From assembly GCA_044432725.1 (NCBI GenBank), contig JAWXUL010000012.1, forward strand, positions 9,791 through 73,790: a DNA stretch of 64,000 nucleotides, written 5' to 3'. A program made the translations under genes and the position numbers. Within the stretch, counting starts at the first letter, position 1, and each line of letters opens with the position of its first letter. Positions 33,298-42,345 of the stretch are shown in pieces. The notes under the pieces are model-generated. The model ran no database searches. It worked only from the letters and a program-made list of their open reading frames with translations, and was not told where the DNA came from. Source of the DNA: JAWXUK01 sp044432725. GTDB lineage: Bacteria > Bacillota > Clostridia > Oscillospirales > Oscillospiraceae.

Positions 33298-35364
33298 TTA
33301 GATATCTTCTGAGTATGATAAACTAGATTTTTCGTCGTGCAATGTTTTAAATTGTTCTATGGTAGTTTGCATGACAGTTGCTTGACTTGCAAGCTCTTCA
33401 GAAGTTGCTGCAGACTGCTCACTGATGGCAGAGTTGGTTTGTAGCACTGCGGTAATTTCTTGAATACCATCAGAAATTTGATTAATTGCTACGGATTGGT
33501 CTTCTGATGATTGTGTAATATCTTCCAAAGCACCCATATAACTATCCACAAATGCAATGACATCTTGCAAGCCTTTGGCACTTTGTTCCACCAAATCGCT
33601 TCCCACTTTCACCGCACGTACTGTTTCCTCGATAAGAGATGTGGTCTCGTGCACAGCTGTGCTGGTACGAGTGGACAAATTACGCACTTCTTCTGCCACA
33701 ACAGCAAATCCACGCCCAGCTGTGCCGGCTCTGGCTGCTTCCACTGCTGCGTTTAGTGCAAGGATATTGGTTTGGAATGCAACATCTTCAATGGTATTGA
33801 CAATCTTTTGAATACCTTCACTGGTACGATTGATTTCGTCCATAGAGTGCACCATTTCCACCATGATGTCATTATTTTTTTTCAACTCTATGGCTGCTTG
33901 ATGGGAACAAGTGTTGACGTGGTGTACATTTTTATTCGTGTCTACGATGTGTTGGGTGATATTGCTGATACTTTGATTTAATTCCTCTACACTATCAGAC
34001 TGCTTTGCTGCACCTTCAGACAAACTTTGGGAACCAGTTGCCACATAATTAGAGCCCACATTCACCTGTTCCACGGTGGCTTTGATGCCGTCTAAAGCAG
34101 AAGAAATGAGATGTTGGAAATCATTGATAGAGCTTTTGATTTCTGCAAAATCGCCAAGGAATTTCATATCACTACTTGCCGTAAAGTCACCTTGACTGCA
34201 CATAGAGAGGAGACGTTTAATCTCATCAATGTACAAAGAAAGATTGTGAATGGTAAAACGCAAATCATTTGCCAAGGCACCCAATTCATTATTTGCCTCA
34301 TATTCCAGTATAAAATGAGTATCTCCTTGAGAAAGAGCATTCATTGCTTCTTGAATGTATTTCATCGGTTTCAAAGAAATAGACACAGTGACAGACGCAA
34401 GTACCAAGGTAGCAATGATAGATCCTGACAACAAAGCCAATAAAATCAAACGAATTTCGTTAGAATCACTGTTAAATTCCGATGCATCAATGCTTGTGAC
34501 GATTGTCCAGTCAAAATTTCCTACTTTGCCGACTTCACCCATGCGAGCTACACCATCCATGGTAAAAGAAAGCAAAGTATTGCTGGGATTGCTTAACTCT
34601 CCATTTAAAATATCTCCGCCTAAGGCAAGCTTGCTATAATCTTGACTAATGTAACTGACTGTTTCATGACCGATGATTTGCATATCTCCCCCTAAGACAA
34701 AGGAGCTACCAGTTTCACCGAAGTGGGAAGCAGCAATCAAATCTGCCACAAAGTCAATGGATAAATCTACAAATGTAACACCGAGAACGGTTCCATTGGA
34801 AATCACAGGGTAACAAACAGAAACCACCATGTCATTGATTTCTGTATCTAAATAGGGTGATGTGATATGGGATTGTTTTGTTAACACAGGGGTATAATAA
34901 TCCCACTCTGCAAAAGAAAAGCTATCGTCTGAATAATCGCCATCATTTGCAATATAGCCATCTTGCGCCACGCTCATGACCCCAACAAACATTACTTCAT
35001 CAGGATATTGCATAGCCACATTATTCATCCCTGCGATGATGGTAGCGGCTTTATCATTCAGGTGCATGGGGTTATTTTTATCACTTTCTTCCAAAAGCTG
35101 AACCAAGGTATCGTTTTGAGATAATACCATGGCAACACTGATGTATTCATGGAGTGTGTGGGCAATATCATTTGAAATATTAGAAACAATTTCTTGTAAA
35201 TAGTCCCCTTCTTTTTCCCGTAACGCATCCTTTGTCATTTCTCCTACTACAAACAGTAGAAAGAAATTCACCAAAACCGTCAACAATCCTAGACGTCGTA
35301 TCATTGTTTTTGCCACAGAACCTGTAATCTCTCGCTTGTATTTTCTTCTTTCTTTCCCTCTCAC
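33298..35364 (-). CDS. Methyl-accepting chemotaxis protein with dCache-like sensor
   Basis: 688 residues. A short cytosolic N-terminus (KYKREITGSVAKTM) precedes TM1 (LGLLTVLVNFFLLFVVG). A periplasm-side double-Cache-type sensor spans about 45-300, followed by TM2 (near 305-325), HAMP (SVTISLKPMKYIQEAMNALS) and the signalling hairpin tip (VAFQTNILALNAAVEAARAG, then TAGRGFAVVAEEVRNLS near 545). It relays ligand binding to CheA. The hairpin and methylation helices are complete. A working chemoreceptor beside a dead flagellin gene suggests either that flagella are encoded elsewhere or that it feeds a non-flagellar pathway. Confidence 0.95.
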   Translation of the reverse strand: MRGKERRKYKREITGSVAKTMIRRLGLLTVLVNFFLLFVVGEMTKDALREKEGDYLQEIVSNISNDIAHTLHEYISVAMVLSQNDTLVQLLEESDKNNPMHLNDKAATIIAGMNNVAMQYPDEVMFVGVMSVAQDGYIANDGDYSDDSFSFAEWDYYTPVLTKQSHITSPYLDTEINDMVVSVCYPVISNGTVLGVTFVDLSIDFVADLIAASHFGETGSSFVLGGDMQIIGHETVSYISQDYSKLALGGDILNGELSNPSNTLLSFTMDGVARMGEVGKVGNFDWTIVTSIDASEFNSDSNEIRLILLALLSGSIIATLVLASVTVSISLKPMKYIQEAMNALSQGDTHFILEYEANNELGALANDLRFTIHNLSLYIDEIKRLLSMCSQGDFTASSDMKFLGDFAEIKSSINDFQHLISSALDGIKATVEQVNVGSNYVATGSQSLSEGAAKQSDSVEELNQSISNITQHIVDTNKNVHHVNTCSHQAAIELKKNNDIMVEMVHSMDEINRTSEGIQKIVNTIEDVAFQTNILALNAAVEAARAGTAGRGFAVVAEEVRNLSTRTSTAVHETTSLIEETVRAVKVGSDLVEQSAKGLQDVIAFVDSYMGALEDITQSSEDQSVAINQISDGIQEITAVLQTNSAISEQSAATSEELASQATVMQTTIEQFKTLHDEKSSLSYSEDI

Positions 35365-35471
35365 CTTAATCTCTCCTTACATGTATTTATTATACTGAAT
35401 CATAATATCACACTTTGAAGAATATGTCTAGTTATTTTGTAAAAAAATGTCTAAATTTCAAAATAAAAGTG

Positions 35472-35504
35472 AAATTGACATCTCCTGAGAAGAGATGTCA
35501 ATTT
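35472..35504 (-). terminator. Terminator of the second GGDEF-EAL gene
   Basis: AAATTGACATCTC (35472-35484) pairs with GAGATGTCAATTT (35492-35504). It lies about 80 bases after the GGDEF-EAL stop on the minus strand. A similar hairpin (AAATTGACA...TGTCAATTT) occurs at 42786-42818. Confidence 0.75.
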
Positions 35505-35584
35505 GTTCTAATATTTTGTTTTCACCATGCAACGATCTTTTTTGTGCAAATAGCACAAAAACTCGTTGAATCTAAGATGAGTCT

Positions 35585-37666
35585 TTATTGTCTTATATAC
35601 TTTTCTTCAAATTCAGACACAGGAATGGGACGTGAGTAAAAATAACCTTGTCCCAAATGACAGCCTAAATCATGTAGCATTTTTGCCTGACTTTCGTCCT
35701 CTATCCCTTCAGCAAGGGTAGAAGCACCATCCAATTCGTTGCACATGGTCAAAACATTTTTCACAAGAATATGATTTTGAGAATTGGTAATCAGATGATC
35801 CACCAAACTTTTATCCAATTTCACTTCATCCACTCGAATTTGAGCCAATGTGACAATATTGGAATAGGCACAGCCAAAATCGTCCAGAGAAATATTGAAT
35901 CCGTTTTCTTTAAAGGCAGAAATCAGGGCAGAAGCCACATTATTCTCAATCAGACCCACACGTTCGGTCACCTCTATCACCAAAAGTTCATGCGGGATTT
36001 CGAATTTATCGCAGATTTCTACGATGGTATCCACAATGCCGTATTCTTGTAGCGTAACACGGCTTAAATTCACGGAAATGGGTATGCCTTTTCCTGTTTT
36101 GATCCAAGTCGCCAGAAGTCTACACACTTCATTCACCACAAACAAATCAATATGACGAATCACAGATTTCTGCTCATATAGCGAAATAAATTGGTCTGGG
36201 AAGACCATTTTTTGATTTTTCTTGTCAAATCTTCGGATCAGTGCTTCTGCACCATAAAGTGAGGCGTCCTTTAATATCACTTGTGGTTGGAGGTAAATCA
36301 TAAACTCGCCATCATCTAAGAAAGAAAGTAAATCGCTGAGGGTACTGTCAGAAATTTCATCAAATCTGCGGTTGGAACTGTGATAATATTCTTGCTTGTT
36401 GATGTACATCATAGTGTCTGCTTCACGGATCAGCTGACCACAATCAAAGCGACCAGCCCCCCAAGCGTGACCAAGGGCAAAAATATTGCTATCCTCTTCC
36501 TTTAGTTTTTCACGCAAGGAGAGAATTTGGCTTTCAAAGGCTTCTTTCTCTACTTCTGGGAAAAAAGCAACAAATTCGTCCCCTGCGATACGAAAAATAT
36601 CTGTTTCAAAAAACGCTTTAATGATTTCAGAAGCCTTTTTGATAAAGCCGTCACCTTTTGCATAACCATATTCAGCATTGATTTTCCGTAAGCCGTTGAC
36701 GTTTGCCAGAAAGACACCTAATGTTTTGGGTGGATTTTCTTGAAACTCGTCCACTTTACTTGCGTAAAAAGAGCGATTATAAAAACCTGTGAGAATATCT
36801 TTATCGTTCAGCTCTTCAATAGAAGAAGAAAATTCTGTTTGAGCAATTTCTTTTTCCATAAATCTTGTGACTGCTTGTAACAAACGGAAATCCGCTTTTT
36901 TGTTTTTACGATTACTCACAATTACCATGCCCAAGGCTTCACTGTTGGTATCTTCCACCACTGAAGCCACGATATTTTCCAGATGAAAGGCATTGAGAAC
37001 CTCTGCTTCTACCGAATCCATAGAAAAACTATTATGCTCTCTTGCTGTATCAATGATTCCTGCTTCATTACCAGATTCAAACCAAGCCAGTAATTTTTTG
37101 GCATCCATTTTTTCACTCAAATCAGGGGTAACAGTGATGCTTTCATTTTTGGTCCAATTGAAGGCACAAGGTATTTTCATTGTACTTCGGTCTACCAGAT
37201 AAAGGTACGCCTTGTCTGCATTGTAAAATTCACCTAATATTTTGAGTAGCTCCAGATTTCGAGTGGTTTCATCATTGGTTAAGGTGGCAATACACTTACT
37301 TAATGTATTTTCAAAGGTAAAATCGGATACTTCGTTACCATTTATGGGTTTCAGGGAACAAAATATCACATCAGCTTTAGGAATCACAGAAAAAGTAGTA
37401 ATATAACCTAAATTCAAACTTTTATTGTATACTTCTGTGAACATGGGTTGCTGAAAATCCCAATGTAATGGCGTGTTACTGATCACAGAAAAGTTCTGCT
37501 CGGCAAGGGCTACCATATAAGTTTTTCCAATGACGCCTTCTTTAGAGCCAGTAATCTTCTCTAATTCATCGTTTACATAAAAAATCTCTCTTTTTTCCAT
37601 GTCTGCGAGAAAGCAAGCAAACTTTTGATTTTGTAGCAGCTGTTCCCAGTGTTCTTCTGTTTTCAC
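35585..37666 (-). CDS. GGDEF-EAL c-di-GMP phosphodiesterase (degenerate GGDEF), paralogue of 21985-24081
   Basis: 693 residues, closely related to the other GGDEF-EAL protein. An N-terminal PAS/GAF-like sensor (1-285) leads to a GGDEF domain with the altered signature RIAGDEF (near 359). The EAL domain is complete: GAEALIRR (about 472), SVNLSRVTLQEYG, EVTERVGL, LDDFGCAYSN, VDEVKLDKSL, AEGIEDE and QGYFYSRPIP. It is expected to degrade c-di-GMP. It appears to be a single-gene unit, with its own terminator at 35472-35504. The paralogous pair probably arose by duplication and reads different signals through the divergent N-termini. Confidence 0.93.
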   Translation of the reverse strand: MKTEEHWEQLLQNQKFACFLADMEKREIFYVNDELEKITGSKEGVIGKTYMVALAEQNFSVISNTPLHWDFQQPMFTEVYNKSLNLGYITTFSVIPKADVIFCSLKPINGNEVSDFTFENTLSKCIATLTNDETTRNLELLKILGEFYNADKAYLYLVDRSTMKIPCAFNWTKNESITVTPDLSEKMDAKKLLAWFESGNEAGIIDTAREHNSFSMDSVEAEVLNAFHLENIVASVVEDTNSEALGMVIVSNRKNKKADFRLLQAVTRFMEKEIAQTEFSSSIEELNDKDILTGFYNRSFYASKVDEFQENPPKTLGVFLANVNGLRKINAEYGYAKGDGFIKKASEIIKAFFETDIFRIAGDEFVAFFPEVEKEAFESQILSLREKLKEEDSNIFALGHAWGAGRFDCGQLIREADTMMYINKQEYYHSSNRRFDEISDSTLSDLLSFLDDGEFMIYLQPQVILKDASLYGAEALIRRFDKKNQKMVFPDQFISLYEQKSVIRHIDLFVVNEVCRLLATWIKTGKGIPISVNLSRVTLQEYGIVDTIVEICDKFEIPHELLVIEVTERVGLIENNVASALISAFKENGFNISLDDFGCAYSNIVTLAQIRVDEVKLDKSLVDHLITNSQNHILVKNVLTMCNELDGASTLAEGIEDESQAKMLHDLGCHLGQGYFYSRPIPVSEFEEKYIRQ

Positions 37667-38147
37667 GGCTCACACTCCATTTCCTGTTATTTTAATTTAT
37701 CTTTTCTTGTAAATTGAAAACGGATAAGATGAGGTATTACCTTAATATTCTCCATAATCAGTTACATGCAATTATATCACAAATTCCACCAGAAAACAAT
37801 ATCATACAACAAACGAAAATGTCAAATTTTTCTTTTTCTTCGCCATACACTTTATATGTTTTGCTATGTTAGCCATTTATTATCTTTGTCTTCTTCCAAT
37901 CGATAGGATAATAAAAAGGCAACAAGTGGTTCTCCCACAGGCTACCCTTTGCGATAAAATCAATATCTCAAAAGAAAGGGGGGTTCTATGGTTTGTTCTT
38001 TTGAACACGAATATTAAGGCAGCTTATATTCTGATCAGTTTTTTAACAGGTTCCCACAACAGCTTTTGTGAGTTTCGGCAAAATAAAACAGTTTATTCCA
38101 ATTCGCTTGTGCAAATCACTAAATCTGTGCCATGAAAAATTTTTATC
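37667..38147. other. Long intergenic region, no gene supported
   Basis: About 480 bases between the GGDEF-EAL gene and the MarR promoter. A plus-strand open frame at 37866-38135 has no ribosome binding site and an unusual composition, so I do not call it. I see no strong hairpin. It presumably carries the upstream control region of the GGDEF-EAL gene. Confidence 0.5.
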
Positions 38148-38192
38148 TTGACATTTTTTAATACTGTGCTATACTTATATTATGATAGCACA
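38148..38192 (+). promoter_or_regulatory. Promoter and operator of the MarR-MATE operon
   Basis: TTGACA (38148-38153), 16 bases, TATACT (38170-38175). A perfect dyad TGTGCTAT (38165-38172), 12 bases, ATAGCACA (38185-38192) overlaps the -10 element. It is a good candidate for self-repression by the MarR protein. Confidence 0.75.
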
Positions 38193-38216
38193 CTATCGAA
38201 ACAGTACACATAGGAG

Positions 38217-38693
38217 GTGTATCCTATAGAACAGGAACATTTGGGGAAAATTCTACATCAAATCGGAATTATGAATCTGAAACAAATCAATCATCGTCTC
38301 AATCAGTTCGATTTAAGTATGGCACAAGGGCTTGTTTTGATTTTCTTAGAAGAAGCAGAGGGACACGAACTAGCCATAAAAACCTTAGAAAAAATGTCTG
38401 AAACATCACAACCTACCATGTTAGGCGTGATCAATAGGCTGGAACAAAAGAATTTTGTCAGCACCCATCTCTCAATAAAAAGAAAAAAGATGGTAAAAAT
38501 CACAAAGGATGGTTTAAATACCATACCTAAAATAAAAGATTGTATTGAAGAAGTGGAAAAAATTTTCTTCTACGATTTCTCACAGGGAGAGCATACTATT
38601 TTTATGGAGCTACTTCAAAAATCTAAAAACAACCTTTTACAATATCACGCTATCGATGAACAGTTGGAAATGGAGAATCACAATGAACAATGA
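38217..38693 (+). CDS. MarR-family transcriptional regulator
   Basis: About 150-158 residues with a MarR winged helix: LHQIGIMNLKQINHRLNQF, then SMAQGLVLIFLEEA, recognition helix TSQPTMLGVINRLEQKNF and wing RKKMVKITKDG. The start is odd. AGGAGG (38211-38216) touches the GTG at 38217, too close for normal use, and no ATG follows within 50 bases in frame. ATA at 38226 or TTG at 38241 are alternatives, so the N-terminus is uncertain. The stop overlaps the MATE start by 11 bases. As in mepR-mepA it probably represses the efflux gene through the dyad at 38165-38192. Confidence 0.88.
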   Translation: MYPIEQEHLGKILHQIGIMNLKQINHRLNQFDLSMAQGLVLIFLEEAEGHELAIKTLEKMSETSQPTMLGVINRLEQKNFVSTHLSIKRKKMVKITKDGLNTIPKIKDCIEEVEKIFFYDFSQGEHTIFMELLQKSKNNLLQYHAIDEQLEMENHNEQ

Positions 38694-40086
38694 TTTAGAA
38701 AAATTAGACAGTATGCCTGTGAGAAAAGCTGTCTTGACCAACGCAATCCCAGCCATGCTTGCTATGGTGATGGTACTTATTTACAATATGGCTGACCTGT
38801 TTTTCATCGGGCAAACAGGAGATGACCTGAAAGTTGCCGCAATTTCTCTGGCAACTCCCTTATTTTTACTATTTATGTCTTTAGGAAATATTTTTGGTGT
38901 GGGTGGAGCGGCACTCCTTTCCAGAAATTTAGGCAGTGGTGACCATGACAGCGTAAAGAAAATTGCTTCTTTTTGCTTTTGGTCTTGCATTGTGATAGGC
39001 ATAGGAACTTCTCTGCTGGTCTTTTTGGCTGTGGATTCCATCGTTGTTATGTTGGGTGGCAGTGGTGAAACAGCGGATATGGTGGCATCTTATCTCAGTA
39101 TTTTTAGTGTTTCTGGGGTATTTATTCTAATTTCCAACTGTTTCTCTGCCCTGTTGCGGGCAGAGGGGAAACCAGAAAAAGCCATGGGGGGTATGATGAT
39201 AGGCAACCTGATCAACATCGTTTTGGATCCTCTTTTAATTCTCACTTTTGACATGGGCGTGGAGGGGGCAGCCATAGCAACCCTCATTGGGAATGTGTGT
39301 GGCGGCATCTATTATCTGGTTTACTTGTGGCAAAAAGAGAAAAATCAATCCTTATTAAGTGTAAAACTTTCTGATTTCACTATGGGAGAGGGCATTATGA
39401 AAAATGTAGTGGTGATTGGTTTGACCTCTTCCCTTTCCTCTCTTTTAATGGGTCTTTCCCAAGTTTTAATCAACGGACAAATGGCAACTTATGGAGATAT
39501 GGCTGTGGCCGGCATTGGTGTCGCCATGAAATGCACCATGATTACATCTATGATTTGTTTGGGCATCGGTATGGGCGTGCAACCTCTGTTAGGCTACTCT
39601 ATTGGTGCAAGAAACGAAGAAAGATACAAGGCTGTGTTTAAGTTCTCGATCATTTTCACTATTTTAGTCTCGGGATCTTTGACATTACTTTGTTATCTTG
39701 GAATGACCCCCATTGTCAATGCCTTTGTCAGTGACCCAGCAGCTTTTGAGTATGGGTATTTCTTTTCACAAGTGCTGATCTCTACCTCGGCAATTATGGC
39801 GATTCTTTTCTTCATTTCAAACGCACTACAATCTGCAGGTGCTGCGAAATCTGCTTTCATACTGAATGTCTGCCGTCAGGGTGTTGTATACATTCCATTA
39901 CTTTATATTTTAGGTGGTGCTTTTGGAATCAACGGCTTGGTTTATGCTCAGCCAGTGGCTGATGTGGTGACTTTATTGCTGGCAATCTTTATTTATCACC
40001 ATGTTTCAAAAGATTTCTTTCCAGAACAAGAAAAAAGTGAAGATAGTGAAAGTGCCTCTGTTCAAACAGCCAGTGCAGAAACTTAA
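38683..40086 (+). CDS. MATE-family multidrug efflux transporter
   Basis: 467 residues from ATG 38683, preceded by TGGAGAATCACA; the longer open frame upstream only shadows the regulator gene. Twelve membrane helices are predicted, as usual for MATE proteins. Family features include the start PVRKAVLTNAIPAMLAMVMV, NMADLFFIGQTGD, GVGGAALLSRNLGSGD, LLRAEGKPEKAMGG and NIVLDPLLI. It exports cationic drugs using a sodium or proton gradient. The C-terminal 25 residues are acidic and variable. It is co-transcribed and translationally coupled with the MarR gene, and closed by a strong terminator. Confidence 0.94.
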   Translation: MNNDLEKLDSMPVRKAVLTNAIPAMLAMVMVLIYNMADLFFIGQTGDDLKVAAISLATPLFLLFMSLGNIFGVGGAALLSRNLGSGDHDSVKKIASFCFWSCIVIGIGTSLLVFLAVDSIVVMLGGSGETADMVASYLSIFSVSGVFILISNCFSALLRAEGKPEKAMGGMMIGNLINIVLDPLLILTFDMGVEGAAIATLIGNVCGGIYYLVYLWQKEKNQSLLSVKLSDFTMGEGIMKNVVVIGLTSSLSSLLMGLSQVLINGQMATYGDMAVAGIGVAMKCTMITSMICLGIGMGVQPLLGYSIGARNEERYKAVFKFSIIFTILVSGSLTLLCYLGMTPIVNAFVSDPAAFEYGYFFSQVLISTSAIMAILFFISNALQSAGAAKSAFILNVCRQGVVYIPLLYILGGAFGINGLVYAQPVADVVTLLLAIFIYHHVSKDFFPEQEKSEDSESASVQTASAET

Positions 40087-40104
40087 TAAATGACAAAAAC
40101 ATTC

Positions 40105-40139
40105 AAAGCACGATAAGAAGTATTCTTATCGTGCTTTTT
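40105..40139 (+). terminator. Terminator of the MarR-MATE operon
   Basis: AAAGCACGATAAGAA (40105-40119) pairs perfectly with TTCTTATCGTGCTTT (40123-40137) across a 3-base loop, followed by Ts. Confidence 0.92.
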
Positions 40140-40318
40140 AATACATGAATAATAAGTTAATACCTTACAATCCTCTCTATATTCTTTAAAACTGTCCCTT
40201 AAATTTCAACAGTTTAACCGACCGTTTGATTGTCCCATGTGAGAAAAGAAATTTTTGAAATTTAAAAATGAGGAGGATTTGTTTGAACATTCTGAAGGTG
40301 TTTCATACCAATCGCATT

Positions 40319-41074
40319 TTAGGAATTATCAAAAGGTGTTGTTAACGTTTCATTATTGTCATCCTTACCCACTAAAAGGCAGAATAGATTATTGCGAAAA
40401 TCATCTTCCACTTGTCTCAGGCGTAAAGTATCATAGTAAAAATAGAGGGTCTCACCAAAGGCAGTTTGGACTGGTATATCCAATTTTCCCATAGGTGCTT
40501 GGTCTAGGGCAGCAAAAATTTGTGCTTCGTAATCTTGGCGATTTTCTTCAGATAACAGGTTACCAAAATAATTTTTATAGCGAAGCTTCATCGAGGTTTT
40601 ATTGCAAGCAAATGCTTTATAAAACAAAGGGTTTCCATGAGTGACAGTTAAGTTTTCGTGGATGTTTAGAGCAAAGGCAGGACGTTTACGGGTTGCGATA
40701 AAATTTTCTAAATAGTACGGTTTATTATTAATAATAGGATGTATCTTCATAAAAATATGTTTTTTTTCTGGCGTAGCATAAGTGAAAGAGATATCACATT
40801 CAAGATCATCCCCAGTTTTACCTTCTACAACAGAATCTTCCATCAATGTTACTACATTGTGAGATAAATCTTCTTGCACAGAGAGAAAGAGATCTTGGAG
40901 GTTTATATCTCTACCTAAGGTTTTTTGCAAGCTAATTTGGTCATCTTGGCCAGCGAAATATTTTAGAGCCAGTGTGTTTGCCATAACCACACGACGGCTT
41001 TCTAGTTCAACTATGAGAAGGGCATTAATGGCACTATGTTTTGTATCAAGAGCATCCAATACTTTCCAATTCAT
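40319..41074 (-). CDS. Stand-alone tandem PAS-like protein without output domain
   Basis: 251 residues. Two PAS-like halves are visible: VELESRRVVMANTLALKYFA in the first, and HENLTVTHGNPLFYKAFACN followed by FGETLYFYYDTLRLRQV in the second. The same pattern of strands, with a comparable DLFYEVF segment, forms the N-terminus of the PAS-GGDEF cyclase at 19957-21972. There is no kinase, GGDEF, EAL or DNA-binding part. It is either a truncated relative of the cyclase or a free sensor that binds another protein. ATCTCAGATGAATT precedes the ATG, with GGAGG upstream. Confidence 0.75.
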   Translation of the reverse strand: MNWKVLDALDTKHSAINALLIVELESRRVVMANTLALKYFAGQDDQISLQKTLGRDINLQDLFLSVQEDLSHNVVTLMEDSVVEGKTGDDLECDISFTYATPEKKHIFMKIHPIINNKPYYLENFIATRKRPAFALNIHENLTVTHGNPLFYKAFACNKTSMKLRYKNYFGNLLSEENRQDYEAQIFAALDQAPMGKLDIPVQTAFGETLYFYYDTLRLRQVEDDFRNNLFCLLVGKDDNNETLTTPFDNS

Positions 41075-41194
41075 CTGAGATATCCTCCTTCCTGTAATCA
41101 GAGCCTGTCATTCATTATACCACATATTAGAAAAAAGGGCAATCTAAAATCAAATATTTGTATAAAAATTTTTTTAAAAAACTAAAAAAAACTA

Positions 41195-41223
41195 TTGACA
41201 TTCTTTTTGGTATATGATAAAAT
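41195..41223 (+). promoter_or_regulatory. SigA-type promoter of tRNA-Cys
   Basis: TTGACA (41195-41200), 17 bases, TAAAAT (41218-41223), with A/T-rich tracts upstream. It lies about 50 bases before the tRNA. Confidence 0.85.
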
Positions 41224-41274
41224 AAATTTACTTTGATTCAGGGATGATTTATTTGTCTCTGTCAATATTTAAAT

Positions 41275-41349
41275 GGTGCCATGGCCAAGTGGTAAGGCAG
41301 AGCTCTGCAAAAGCTCGATTCCCCAGTTCAAATCTGGGTGGCACCTCCA
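41275..41349 (+). tRNA. tRNA-Cys (anticodon GCA)
   Basis: Cloverleaf: the acceptor stem GGTGCCA pairs with TGGCACC (41339-41345), discriminator T, and CCA is encoded at 41347-41349. The anticodon stem GAGCT/AGCTC encloses the loop CTGCAAA, giving GCA. The T arm is CCCAG TTCAAAT CTGGG. All arms are intact, and it is flanked by its own promoter and terminator. Confidence 0.97.
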
Positions 41350-41354
41350 AACAA

Positions 41355-41420
41355 CCCCTACACAAAGACTATGATTTGAAAAATCTTCAAATCAAGTCAT
41401 TCGTGTAGGGGATTTTTGTT
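41355..41420 (+). terminator. Terminator of tRNA-Cys
   Basis: CCCCTACAC (41355-41363) pairs with GTGTAGGGG (41403-41411), with a nested GATTTGAA/TTCAAATC stem, then ATTTTTGTTTT. Its 5' arm begins 6 bases after the encoded CCA. Confidence 0.9.
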
Positions 41421-41653
41421 TTCAAAGGGTAGAAAGCAAAGAAAAAAAGTTGCAAGAAATTTTGAAAATCGCTGAACTTTTAGAGGTCGTTTTTATAGAT
41501 GCGATTTTGATCGTTTTTTGAAAAAAGGATTTGAACTGTCATCGTAATAACGAAAATGAGAAATTCAGATACCCAGCAAAAAAGCGAAAAATCTTGTTTT
41601 GAACAAGATTTCATTTTGGCACAAGTAAAACTGAATAAAACACCACATATTAT

Positions 41654-41691
41654 GACACAATTTTTGAGAAATCAAAGATTGTGTCTTTTTT
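41654..41691 (+). terminator. Orphan terminator downstream of tRNA-Cys
   Basis: GACACAAT (41654-41661) pairs with ATTGTGTC (41678-41685), followed by six Ts. A further hairpin AATCTTGTT/AACAAGATT lies at about 41589-41610. No coding gene precedes it, so a short untranslated RNA may end here. Confidence 0.6.
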
Positions 41692-41945
41692 ATTTCCATA
41701 ACTTTTTCTGGGTGTACAAGGTGAATCGCCGACAGGCGAGAGAGGGTGCCCTAGGGTACATAGGTTATCCCCAGTGAATAAGACCGATTCGGTGGTGGGT
41801 AGCCAGTGTGTGACACACACAAATTTATAAAAAGTTAAGTGATTCGTAGAAGAAATACATGAAATGAGGGCACTGCGTTCCACTTGATAATTCATAAAAA
41901 AATGCGTGGTACAAGCAAGAACACTCATTTATCTAAACTATATTT
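41692..41945 (+). other. Structured non-coding stretch of unknown kind
   Basis: No convincing gene lies between the tRNA region and 42346. This stretch is rich in short hairpins: CGCCGACAGGCG (about 41727-41738), ACCGATTCGGT (about 41783-41793) and GTGTGTGACACACAC (about 41806-41820), with G-rich single-stranded segments between them. The stretch is more G-rich than the intergenic sequence on either side. It could be a small RNA, a riboswitch-like leader or a decayed element. I match it to no known family. Confidence 0.35.
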
Positions 41946-42345
41946 CACGATTTGGAGGTAACCCAATGAAACTACAAAACCAAGAAAGATCAGTAAATAA
42001 TTGATGTACACGGCGAGGGATCAGGAGATGATGGATTTCATGAATCAAAAAAAGTTCTTCAAAAAATGGAGGGCAGCACTACTTTTAGGTAGCAACCCTC
42101 ACTTTTCACTATGGTTAGTCTCATTCAGCCTACATTCCTCCCCCATCTTTGTGCCGTCTGTGAATCGACTTAGGGACAGTGTTCCTTTATGATGATCATG
42201 ATTGCAGACAAGGGTAGGGCATATAGAAATCTCTCAATTTTTCCAGAAAAACTCCATTTTTTTCGATGTTAACTTATAGTTGCGTGATAAGTGGTGGATG
42301 TAAACTCTATTTTAGTGTATAATAAAGGCAGAAAGGGGGGAGAAA

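Noticed and set aside
37866..38135. Plus-strand open frame of 89 codons before the MarR gene
   Set aside because: No ribosome binding site, atypical composition, and it ends in the MarR promoter region.
38545..38682. Longer N-terminus for the MATE protein
   Set aside because: The extra 46 codons overlap the MarR gene in another frame and look like shadow sequence. ATG 38683 has a proper ribosome binding site and the family N-terminus.
41556..41777. Plus-strand open frame of 73 codons after tRNA-Cys
   Set aside because: It spans a terminator and several hairpins, and has no ribosome binding site or recognisable motif.
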